Part shown: positions 23,898-31,370 of the stretch, piece after piece
Layout of the letters: each line of letters starts with the position of its first letter
Position numbering within the stretch: position 1 is the stretch's first letter
Assembly (NCBI GenBank): GCA_036655355.1
Contig: JAVVQG010000013.1
Span: forward strand, 1-64,000
Source: JAUNSR01 sp036655355
GTDB lineage: Bacteria; Bacteroidota; Bacteroidia; Bacteroidales; JAUNSR01
Length of the DNA stretch: 64,000 nt
Direction: 5' to 3'
Notes under the pieces: generated by a model
What the model was told of the DNA's origin: nothing
Database searches by the model: none
What the model saw: only the letters and a program-made list of their open reading frames with translations
Made by a program: the position numbers and the translations under genes

Positions 23898-26365
23898 TGA
23901 AATTCAAAATTTTCTGTAACTCCTCCGTCTCTTACATATGCAGTACAAGTGAAGACTCCACTTAACCCAATCATGTCAAGATCCGTAATATCAATCGTAT
24001 CGGTACAGTGTTGATGCGCCGCATTCCAGGCCATGTCGCTGATTGCGTCTTGTGTCTGTCGAGTCCAATTCCAATCATTGCTCTGTATCTCACTCGTTAT
24101 ATCGTCGACGCCTCGTTTGACAATTGCCGATATCGATGTCTTCAGTTGTCCCTGAAGGAACATATACCCATTCGAGCTCGAGAGCTCCATGGACAGCGAT
24201 GTGTCTCCGGCCATCAATAACCATCCGGTTGCATCATATCGTGGCTCCTCTTGAGTGTGTGTAGATATGCATCGATATTTACACGATTTATGCCAGACGT
24301 CATCTTGCTCAGCGTCGGTACACAGGTAGGGATTCTCTTTCGCGATATCCGCACTCCACAATCCACGATCCCGAATCGTCTTAACTATCTCCCCTTGGCT
24401 GTCTATTTGGAATATATTCTCGACAATTATATTCTTCATATATCCCGAACAATCATTGGGATTAATCGGAAGGTTTGCAGGTAATTTGGCTTTAGTTACG
24501 TCACCCAGGATAAGAGAATGGTCTTCCGGTCGGACGATATACCGATCAACACCGGACAACATCAGGATTTCTTGATTCGCCGAATCAAACACTTGACATC
24601 GCTGCCGCTCTTTTTTCGTGAAATTGCCATATTGGGCGATCGTCATGAATTTTACTGGAGCGTTATTCACCCCTCCAGGAACCATCGTTGGATCCCCCAT
24701 TACAATGCGTATCGTATTGCTTGAGTAATTTACCGCTGTCACCCGGAAATAGGATGTTATGAATCCGGTCCTCATGTTGTAGATCCCCTGACAGATATCA
24801 TCCTCCTCAAAATCGATCAAGTCACCTTCTTCACAATCAATCACTAGCGTCATCGAATTTTCGCTTTCGCTATCGGCGATTACTTCTTGGACTACACCTC
24901 CGGGATTATTGATCTGTTTCCCTCCAGTGACCTTGACCTTGTTGTAGATCATCGTTGGCACCTTCAGTGAATTGGACAGCGTTAACGACGTAAGCTCGGC
25001 CTCTCCAGTCTCCTTAATGCAACCACCTCTGACGCCTGACTGATATTCGCCTATCAATATGCGATCATTAAATCGAACGGGATCATCAATTCCCTTCGAG
25101 AAATCGACATCCTTAACTTCGTGACGATGTGGGGAAGGTGCAAATGTGTCGGGCTTACCTAATATGTCGGCCCACGTCGGAAAGATGAGATCTCCTCCGG
25201 CTCCTCCCCCACCAAGCGATGATGCAAATATGTAATACCATCTCTCCTCTCCGGCCTTCTGGCATGGTATCATTAAATTAGCTCCCGAACCGGCCAGCGG
25301 GAAATCATAAAGTCTGGGAGCTAAAGGAAAAACCTCTCCACTAGGAGCTACTATCTCTATTTCTTCAGGCAATTCTGCCACTCGAGATATATTGATGAAT
25401 GGAGTACGCCGTGAATATTCGAATTTGAATTCATAGCTACCTGGTGTTCCCGGTTGGTCCTGGATGTTCACATCTGATAAGACAATCGGTTTCAAGTCTC
25501 CATTTTTCAAATGGAATCCACAGGAAGAGCTAAGGAGTTCAGCATGCCACATTCGTTGATCAGGTGGAATGAACCCCGTGTTCTTGGTATAAGATCTCGA
25601 TGCTATTGTCTCATATTGATTAATGGTATCGTCAATCTCATATTGTCCTGGTTCCACCCCGGTTTCGGCCGTAATCAGCCCCGTAAGATTCACGGAGTCG
25701 TAGCCGCCAATCGAATTAAGGAATACAAAAACGTCGTTGTATTGCGAAATAGGGTTGACCGGGATAAGCCGCTGCACATAGGTAATTCTTTGCCCATCGG
25801 CATTGCATACATACAGGTCGATGTATGCCGGAGTCTGCTCAAATAGCCCTTTTAACCGCGCGTATGCGATGTCTTCAGTATACACCATCCCCGGCAACAC
25901 ATTCGTAACCACAACCTCCTGCATAGACCGATCCTCGAATACGCCAGTAGCGCGAATTGTCCCGGATAGTGTTGCCGCATAGGAGATCCAGTTTGGTTGG
26001 GACATCAGCACCTTTTGGCGTTGTGGCCGCCAGGATAACCAATTGACCTGCATCCATGATTCGCAATTCACATCGGCATCAATCCCACCGCGCACAACCA
26101 TAAATGTAATTGACTCATGATTATCTGCAGTGATTGAGAATTCCGCAAATGGTATGTCAACTCCAAGTCCAGGAATAGGCATTGCATCGTGGATCAATTT
26201 CCTTAATTCAATGCGGATAGAATTGTCTATATCCGGAGTGGCCGCATAAGCAAATAAAAGATTCCCTCCCTGGTACAACCGTACGGTAATCTTTTGCTCG
26301 CTATTTATAATCAAATCCGGGACATTCCCCGAGAAATTAATAGATGGTGGTTTTTGGATATACAT
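23894..26365 (-). CDS. large tail-tip/fibre protein
   Basis: An 823-residue protein starting MYIQKPPSINFSGNVPDLII at 26365; its ATG overlaps the spanin stop codon (TGATG). The N-terminal 330 residues are beta-rich. Near residue 370 there is a glycine-rich linker (GGGGAGGD) followed by FPTWADILGKPDTFAPSPHRHEVKDVDFS, a short motif often seen in Bacteroidetes phage fibre proteins. The C-terminal part is long and probably trimeric fibre. It is likely the central tail fibre or baseplate wedge that carries the downstream fibre proteins. The longer open frame back to 26446 is not needed. Confidence 0.72.
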   Translation of the reverse strand: MYIQKPPSINFSGNVPDLIINSEQKITVRLYQGGNLLFAYAATPDIDNSIRIELRKLIHDAMPIPGLGVDIPFAEFSITADNHESITFMVVRGGIDADVNCESWMQVNWLSWRPQRQKVLMSQPNWISYAATLSGTIRATGVFEDRSMQEVVVTNVLPGMVYTEDIAYARLKGLFEQTPAYIDLYVCNADGQRITYVQRLIPVNPISQYNDVFVFLNSIGGYDSVNLTGLITAETGVEPGQYEIDDTINQYETIASRSYTKNTGFIPPDQRMWHAELLSSSCGFHLKNGDLKPIVLSDVNIQDQPGTPGSYEFKFEYSRRTPFINISRVAELPEEIEIVAPSGEVFPLAPRLYDFPLAGSGANLMIPCQKAGEERWYYIFASSLGGGGAGGDLIFPTWADILGKPDTFAPSPHRHEVKDVDFSKGIDDPVRFNDRILIGEYQSGVRGGCIKETGEAELTSLTLSNSLKVPTMIYNKVKVTGGKQINNPGGVVQEVIADSESENSMTLVIDCEEGDLIDFEEDDICQGIYNMRTGFITSYFRVTAVNYSSNTIRIVMGDPTMVPGGVNNAPVKFMTIAQYGNFTKKERQRCQVFDSANQEILMLSGVDRYIVRPEDHSLILGDVTKAKLPANLPINPNDCSGYMKNIIVENIFQIDSQGEIVKTIRDRGLWSADIAKENPYLCTDAEQDDVWHKSCKYRCISTHTQEEPRYDATGWLLMAGDTSLSMELSSSNGYMFLQGQLKTSISAIVKRGVDDITSEIQSNDWNWTRQTQDAISDMAWNAAHQHCTDTIDITDLDMIGLSGVFTCTAYVRDGGVTENFEFQ

Positions 26366-26856
26366 CAGCGGCGGAGTTTTATGAATTTTATAAATCGAAA
26401 CACAACGAACAGAATCGTGAGTGTAAATGCTACAATACCGCACCAATAGAAAAAGGCATTAAAGAACCTGTACCGTTCCTTCTCCACTAGCTGATAGTCC
26501 TTTTTCTTTTCCACAGAGGACGTATTCGTATTATATGACTCCTTCTCTTCCACCTTCCCTTGAGGGACTGTCACCATGAATGAGTCTTTATTCCATATGC
26601 GATGCCATAATCGCTGTCCGTCCCAATAAGCCGTTGAAATAGCATAGTCAGTCTCCAGTTTGGAACTATCAACTCCTACTGACACGGATAGCTGCAGTGA
26701 TGGCTTCACTAGTACCGGCACATCACTTTTGATTATGGTTTTTATTGATTCCTCCATGCGACGTATTGCAACATCGGAGGTCGTCACACTCGTTTCTTTA
26801 CGTGTAGCGCATCCTACAATCAGGCAGGATAGCACCAGGACAATCAACGCTTTCAT
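26365..26856 (-). CDS. single-molecule spanin (u-spanin)-like lysis protein
   Basis: A 163-residue protein with a lipoprotein signal at the N-terminus (LIVLVLSCLIVGCATRK, lipobox Cys16) and one hydrophobic segment near the C-terminus (FYWCGIVAFTLTILFVVFRF, about residues 136-155) followed by a basic tail. An outer-membrane lipid anchor at one end and an inner-membrane helix at the other is the defining layout of unimolecular spanins, which fuse the two membranes at the last step of lysis. It overlaps the endolysin gene by four bases, in the expected lysis cassette. The family is assigned by topology, not by sequence similarity. Confidence 0.78.
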   Translation of the reverse strand: MKALIVLVLSCLIVGCATRKETSVTTSDVAIRRMEESIKTIIKSDVPVLVKPSLQLSVSVGVDSSKLETDYAISTAYWDGQRLWHRIWNKDSFMVTVPQGKVEEKESYNTNTSSVEKKKDYQLVEKERYRFFNAFFYWCGIVAFTLTILFVVFRFIKFIKLRR

Positions 26857-27290
26857 CCGTTGAATTGCACTATTTTCTGGTCTGTCGTATTACACACGTC
26901 AATGTGTACCCAGTTGACATCTTTCTCGACTCGTATTGGATATGGAAGCAACTCCTGATTGTTCACGACAAGCCTTCGAACCTCTTCAGCAGACATTCCC
27001 GGCACGTCAAAATCCACAGCCTGGCCACGAAGATGCGCCGTTAAATATGGCGTCGATTTAGATTGTACTAGCTGACAGCGATTACATCGTAATCCTCGCT
27101 GGGTGAATGTTCCATTATTGATCACCATCGGTTTTGCGATAATCCGTTCGCGCAACGCCAGGAGCGTCACCAACAAACGTGGATCCATAAATGACCAAAT
27201 TTGAGCCTTAGAATACTTTTGAGCCACATGCCCGCATACTAACTGCGAGCCGCCAAAATACTTTTCGCACCGTTCAATTAATTGTTTCAT
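26853..27290 (-). CDS. endolysin, M15-type peptidoglycan peptidase
   Basis: A 145-residue protein resembling the D-Ala-D-Ala carboxypeptidase/L-Ala-D-Glu endopeptidase (peptidase M15) endolysins. The zinc ligands are visible: His and Asp in TAHLRGQAVDFD and the second His in VNWVHIDV. It cleaves stem-peptide bonds of peptidoglycan at the end of infection. No signal peptide is seen, so release would need a holin. The start at 27290 (MKQLIERCEKYFGGSQ) overlaps the previous gene by 17 bases; the frame is open for 39 more codons upstream, but these lie inside the neighbour. Confidence 0.87.
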   Translation of the reverse strand: MKQLIERCEKYFGGSQLVCGHVAQKYSKAQIWSFMDPRLLVTLLALRERIIAKPMVINNGTFTQRGLRCNRCQLVQSKSTPYLTAHLRGQAVDFDVPGMSAEEVRRLVVNNQELLPYPIRVEKDVNWVHIDVCNTTDQKIVQFNG

Positions 27291-27663
27291 GTTGTTTTTT
27301 GAGTTCTGCCGTAAGGCGGTTATTTTCAAGTTTGAAATATTCGATTTCACGCGTGAGTCTGGTAATAATGGCATCTTTGGAAGCAACCAGCCCTTTGAGC
27401 TCTGCAACCTCCATGATGCTCTGCTGTAGTGTTGCCTGCATATCCATCATCTGTTTGAACAGGCGGTCACATTGCGCCTGTAATCCTGCAGCTTCGTCTT
27501 GTCTCAAGTCGAGTTCCGCACGCTTCGCTTCAACAAGAGCCTTACTCGATTCGGCAGCGAGTCGACTTCTTGTTTCCCGGTGATATAGGAGGTCATATAG
27601 CTTCACCCCACCTAGTATTGTAGACAGGACGCCCAGTCCCCATGTGATAAATTCTTGCTTCAT
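27274..27663 (-). CDS. membrane-anchored coiled-coil protein, possible holin
   Basis: A 129-residue protein with one hydrophobic helix near the N-terminus (FITWGLGVLSTILGGVKLYD) and a long charged coiled coil after it (about residues 35-125). It directly precedes the endolysin and overlaps it, so it belongs to the lysis cassette. A holin or holin partner is the obvious suggestion, although a single helix with a long cytoplasmic or periplasmic coiled coil would also suit an i-spanin-like or antiholin role. Confidence 0.65.
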   Translation of the reverse strand: MKQEFITWGLGVLSTILGGVKLYDLLYHRETRSRLAAESSKALVEAKRAELDLRQDEAAGLQAQCDRLFKQMMDMQATLQQSIMEVAELKGLVASKDAIITRLTREIEYFKLENNRLTAELKKQHETIN

Positions 27664-27732
27664 TGTTATTTGCCGTGATGAATTAATAAGACAAATGTGC
27701 TGATTTTGAATGGAAGTTATGAGGACAACTTT

Positions 27733-29778
27733 TTAGGCTTTTTTGACCTGTAATCCGACTGTCATGGTGCCTGTTATCTTCTCGCTATTGGCCCCCGAAT
27801 TGGTGTGATACCAGCGACCGGTATACGTCCGTTGTTCCCAGTAATTATCCGATCCATCCCGGTATGCATTATAATCCGCCTCAGTTGCTATCTCCAGGTA
27901 TATGGTATCGACCGCGCTGACCCAGTCCACAAATGTAAATGATCCTATCGTCGGTGTATTCGCAGACCCGAGCCAGGGCAAATCATAACTCCAATGCGCG
28001 ACCCATTCATAGCCGGGCGGTTCCGATAGACTGAAGTCCTGGAGCGGAACTTCCGGCGCAAGAGGATCCAGGGAATACAGCGACATCTCGCACAGCGATC
28101 TATCTCCGATTGCATAGCGTATCGAATCAATTAAATATTCTTGATTGCGAATGCGTATTTTCGACAAAGGAGATAGCGATATCTTCTCAAGATCCGAAAG
28201 CCGCATCATGAAGGTTACTTTGATTAAAGAATTTTGCCGCAGATAAGCGTAATATTGGTAATACTGAGTGTAAAGACCGTGTTCTCCATTTGGCATAAGA
28301 GAGTGCGCAGTGCCCTCGAAATTAAGATCAGGATGATCTGTCACATATCCGGCATTGAATGTTCCCTCAAGCGCAAGCATTGGTAAGAGTTCTTCGGTAG
28401 ATGAATCCGAATCTTCCGTATTGTCGGAGTACACAATTACTGATTTGACGCAACGAGGAGCTCCCGTATACAGATCGGTTGTCCGGGTAATCACGCCTGG
28501 TGTAACGTCGGCCAAGGGGTATGGCATCTTACCCGGAAGCTGAACTTCCAGAGATGGTAAATCCACAGGGCTTTCGTAAGAGTCCGTAAATGAGCCTCTG
28601 ACTACGCATATTTCAGTATTCCCGCGGATTGCGCTTTGATATACCCTTCCTGTCACAGGATGATAGTACCATGGCTTAGCTATGCCTGGAGAATACGGCG
28701 GTTGCCAATTCGATTCCTTCTTGTGTTTAAAGATTCCAGGATGATCTTCGAACAATTCCGATAATGGCTGATAAGTTTCCGAATCTTTGACGGACTCAGA
28801 AATCAAGGCAATTTTTCGAAATTCGGGAAACTCGACATCGGGATCCCCGGCCACTTTATCGGTCAAGTCTACCGGCTTGGCATGCTCCAGATCTCGGAAA
28901 AACACGACGCCTAATGTGTGATTCACTTCGTCAGGATAGAACTCCATACAGAACCGGGCGCGGAATACATTCAACAACTCCTTGACAGTGATATCAGGCA
29001 GAATCGTACTGACGTGTATTTTACCGTCGATTAGCGTATCCAGATTGTTGTTCAAAAGCACCATCTCCCGAAATGGGGATGCATCGAGGAAGTCTGCATC
29101 GAGAGTGTACCCAAAATACTCGGCGATATGCGTCAGCACATATCCAACGCGGACGAATGGAGTTATACCATACCCGGCCGGATAAGTTACTTCCTTGCCA
29201 TCAACCACCTCTTTTCTGACATTCCTCGATTTATACTTCCTGCCTGATCCTGTCGTCTGTAGTTCATTCAAGATTCGATAAGATCCATCCGATGGGCCAT
29301 CGACCACAGTACGAAATATGGCAAATCTTGAATCACGAATCGAATCCGAGAAGCCCGAAATAATACTTTCGCAGAATTCCACAGCTTTGATGGCAGAGCC
29401 GTAGTCATACACACAGGCCGAGAAAACGTCCTTTAGCGTCGTTTCCTGTATCCTGCTATACAATCCGCCGTCGTTGAGATAAAATGTCGTGTCGGCGAAA
29501 GAAACGCCCGCTCCGTGCACGACCTGTCTGGCAGGCATCTTGACGAAGCCCAAATCCAGGCAAACGTCAATATCCTCCGGGCGATAACCTCGATCAGGGC
29601 GATTAGGGTAACCAAGTAGCCTTTTGTTGCGCGGCGACAAAGGCAAGTCAATAGGCTGTGATAACTCTCCATGCTCGTTGAAGAATGGATTATACCGGGT
29701 GAACTCAAGCGTGAGATCTACGGGCAAGTCGTAATACTCACCACTGGGATGTAAGATTTTCATTTTTTCGTTTTTCAC
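27733..29778 (-). CDS. phage tail hub/baseplate protein
   Basis: A 681-residue protein starting MKNEKMKILHPSGEYYDLPV. It resembles a family of large tail proteins of Bacteroidales phages and prophages, recognisable by PFFNEHGELSQPIDLPLSPRNKRLLGYPNR near the N-terminus and by TVKELLNVFRARFCMEFYPD near the middle. The latter recalls hub proteins of siphoviral tails (Tal/gp27-like), which cap the tail tube and hold the fibres. A short alternative start exists at 29763. It precedes the lysis genes in the same operon. Confidence 0.72.
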   Translation of the reverse strand: MKNEKMKILHPSGEYYDLPVDLTLEFTRYNPFFNEHGELSQPIDLPLSPRNKRLLGYPNRPDRGYRPEDIDVCLDLGFVKMPARQVVHGAGVSFADTTFYLNDGGLYSRIQETTLKDVFSACVYDYGSAIKAVEFCESIISGFSDSIRDSRFAIFRTVVDGPSDGSYRILNELQTTGSGRKYKSRNVRKEVVDGKEVTYPAGYGITPFVRVGYVLTHIAEYFGYTLDADFLDASPFREMVLLNNNLDTLIDGKIHVSTILPDITVKELLNVFRARFCMEFYPDEVNHTLGVVFFRDLEHAKPVDLTDKVAGDPDVEFPEFRKIALISESVKDSETYQPLSELFEDHPGIFKHKKESNWQPPYSPGIAKPWYYHPVTGRVYQSAIRGNTEICVVRGSFTDSYESPVDLPSLEVQLPGKMPYPLADVTPGVITRTTDLYTGAPRCVKSVIVYSDNTEDSDSSTEELLPMLALEGTFNAGYVTDHPDLNFEGTAHSLMPNGEHGLYTQYYQYYAYLRQNSLIKVTFMMRLSDLEKISLSPLSKIRIRNQEYLIDSIRYAIGDRSLCEMSLYSLDPLAPEVPLQDFSLSEPPGYEWVAHWSYDLPWLGSANTPTIGSFTFVDWVSAVDTIYLEIATEADYNAYRDGSDNYWEQRTYTGRWYHTNSGANSEKITGTMTVGLQVKKA

Positions 29779-29816
29779 AAAAAAAGCAAATCAACATCAC
29801 ATTGATCAGGACAGAA

Positions 29817-30023
29817 TTACCCCTTTAGCGATCTCAGCTCATTCTTGAGCGTCAGAGCAGACAAGGCAAGTTCATGCGACAGTTCGACCGATATCGGCGA
29901 TTCGGCGGCCATAATCAACTCCTCGGCGATGCGAGATAAAGACTGCAGGTAATAATCCAGGCGTTGATTGTCATTTTCCTGGAGTTGTTCTAGCGTTGCG
30001 GAAGTTTTTTCTGATAAAGTCAT
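29817..30023 (-). CDS. small helical phage protein
   Basis: A 68-residue acidic, helical protein (MTLSEKTSATLEQLQENDNQ onward) between the HTH replication-type gene (three-base gap) and the tail hub gene. It looks like an oligomeric coiled coil. No family recognised; expression is implied by tight packing in the operon. Confidence 0.65.
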   Translation of the reverse strand: MTLSEKTSATLEQLQENDNQRLDYYLQSLSRIAEELIMAAESPISVELSHELALSALTLKNELRSLKG

Positions 30024-30026
30024 GGT

Positions 30027-30830
30027 TTAAGCATTTTGAAAATTAGACATAGCGATTTTGGAGAAAACAAATCGAATGGGCGATTGTATTTTTCCCGCTG
30101 CGGCGTTTATTTCAGAAAATGCTTGCCAGATAGGGTGACCGATTTGGCCATAGTTGGATGCGGTGATGATTTTGTGAGCTTCGGAAGGCGATGCTTTGTA
30201 TTTTTCTAACTTTTCGATTAAGGCTCTGAAATTTCGTCTAACCCCGTCATTCGGGATTTCCAAATTTTTAAAATCAAAAACTTCTTCTTCTTTCTTTATC
30301 TGAGGAAGAGTCTTTGTCTTGTCTATGTCTTGTCTTAATAGTAATGGTGTCGGGTTAGGGGGTGTATTTTTTGAACCTACCTTATCACCTACCCTTTCAC
30401 CTACCTTATCACCTTGAGCTTTATTCGCTGATGTAGGTGCTTGGTTAGGGGGTGTATTTTTTGAACCTTCTTTTGGGCATTTTTCGGCTGTGCAACCTTC
30501 CGGTTTATTGAACTCACAACCATAACAGCCGGCAATACGGTACTCCGTTTTCTGGGCATGCCCATGGCCACCTGGAGTTACTTTAATCAAACCTGAATCT
30601 TCTAACTGTTTCCGGGCGGTTTTCAGCGTTACAGTAGACACACCAAGAGAGGCAGCAGCCTTAGCGTCAGAATATGGAAATTTGGCTGGCCAGCGGTTCT
30701 TATTGGCAATTCTTAGTAAAAGGTAGTAAAGTTTACTTGCGGTCCCGGAGAATGTATGGAGGTCATCTAGGGCCCAGAAATGGTCGAGAAGTGCGTAAAT
30801 TGATACGGAGGTGTTTTGCTTTGTGCTCAT
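30027..30830 (-). CDS. HTH replication-initiator-like protein
   Basis: A 267-residue protein with an N-terminal winged-helix domain: LYYLLLRIANKNRWPAKF, then AKAAASLGVSTVTLKTARKQ (recognition helix) and LIKVTPGGHGHAQKTEYRI (wing). This layout is that of RepA/DnaD-like phage replication proteins. A cysteine cluster CYGCEFNKPEGCTAEKC could bind zinc. The central linker holds a duplicated segment (SKNTPPNQ and SKNTPPNP) and Lys-Val-Gly repeats. The start at 30830 is chosen because the wing domain begins there and a long inverted repeat abuts it; the frame is open to 30884. Placement at the head of a tail/lysis operon is odd for a replication gene. Confidence 0.7.
   Translation of the reverse strand: MSTKQNTSVSIYALLDHFWALDDLHTFSGTASKLYYLLLRIANKNRWPAKFPYSDAKAAASLGVSTVTLKTARKQLEDSGLIKVTPGGHGHAQKTEYRIAGCYGCEFNKPEGCTAEKCPKEGSKNTPPNQAPTSANKAQGDKVGERVGDKVGSKNTPPNPTPLLLRQDIDKTKTLPQIKKEEEVFDFKNLEIPNDGVRRNFRALIEKLEKYKASPSEAHKIITASNYGQIGHPIWQAFSEINAAAGKIQSPIRFVFSKIAMSNFQNA
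30353..30468. repeat. 26-bp direct repeat inside the HTH gene
   Basis: A 26-base sequence beginning GGTTAGGGGGTGTATTTTTT is found at 30353-30378 and at 30443-30468, 90 bases apart and in frame. Between them are three variants of CTACC(T/C)TTxTCACCT. It encodes the duplicated SKNTPPN linker segment, so it is either a recent in-frame duplication or a DNA-level site. Confidence 0.65.
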
Positions 30831-30831
30831 A

Positions 30832-30915
30832 ATACGGTTTTGTTTTAGCGTTTTTTGGGGCCGATTTAACGCAGGAACGGCCACCTATACCCTGTTCGCT
30901 AAAACAAAACCGTAT
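30832..30915. repeat. 19-bp inverted repeat flanking the HTH gene start
   Basis: ATACGGTTTTGTTTTAGCG (30832-30850) and its exact complement (30897-30915) are separated by 46 bases that contain a further GGCCG...CGGCC pairing. The near arm ends one base before the start codon of the HTH protein. In RNA this would form a long stem with the ribosome-binding region at its base. Confidence 0.85.
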
Positions 30916-31370
30916 GAATAACATCCCGAAGGATGAAGTCAAATGTCATGGGTATGGCAGCCGCCTATGTTGTGTATATCTTAAATCAAATAGTAGACTT
31001 CTATTATTTGATCACTCGAGCATAAAAAAGGCCCTACATATTATTGGGCATTAACCGCGCCCTACGAGTATGTTATAACATACAGTTTTGTTTAGCGTTT
31101 CAAAGATAACCACTATTGCCATAATAGCAACAATATAGGGTATAATTTTTTACACCTAATTTTAAAAGCCGTTAAACAATTACATAACAAATATAATACA
31201 ATATACTGATATTCAGATATTTGTAAACATATTTTACAGTTTTATCAATAAAAAAAGCCCTGCATCTCAATAAATGCAGAGCCTATTTAGGATCAGAAGG
31301 CTCGAACCTCACGATCAGAGCCACCTTCGTTAGGTTTCTTTCTCATCACAAAGATAAGTAAATGTTGATA
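30916..31370 (-). promoter_or_regulatory. repeat-rich leader/possible origin upstream of the HTH gene
   Basis: This 455-base gene-free stretch holds a -7 box TATATTTG (31195-31188, minus). It also has a perfect 16-bp palindrome GTATGTTATAACATAC (31068-31083), running into a third, imperfect copy of the repeat arm (TACAGTTTTGTTTAGCG, 31081-31097). There are dyads CTATT/AATAG (31113-31127) and ATCAAATA/TATTTGAT-like pairing (30987-31011), and a terminator (31251-31283). A leader of about 350 bases would result. The pattern suits a replication origin or a regulatory leader; I cannot tell which. Confidence 0.6.
31251..31283 (-). terminator. terminator after the tape measure gene
   Basis: On the minus strand GCTCTGCAT pairs with ATGCAGGGC (one G-T pair) around TTATTGAG-like loop bases, followed by TTTTTTT. 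It lies about 90 bases past the tape-measure stop codon, ending the packaging/neck transcript and isolating the next operon. Confidence 0.78.

Noticed and set aside
30353..30468. CRISPR array
   Set aside because: Only two copies of the 26-bp repeat occur, in frame inside a protein gene and without spacers of regular size. No cas gene is present. No CRISPR array was found anywhere in the window.
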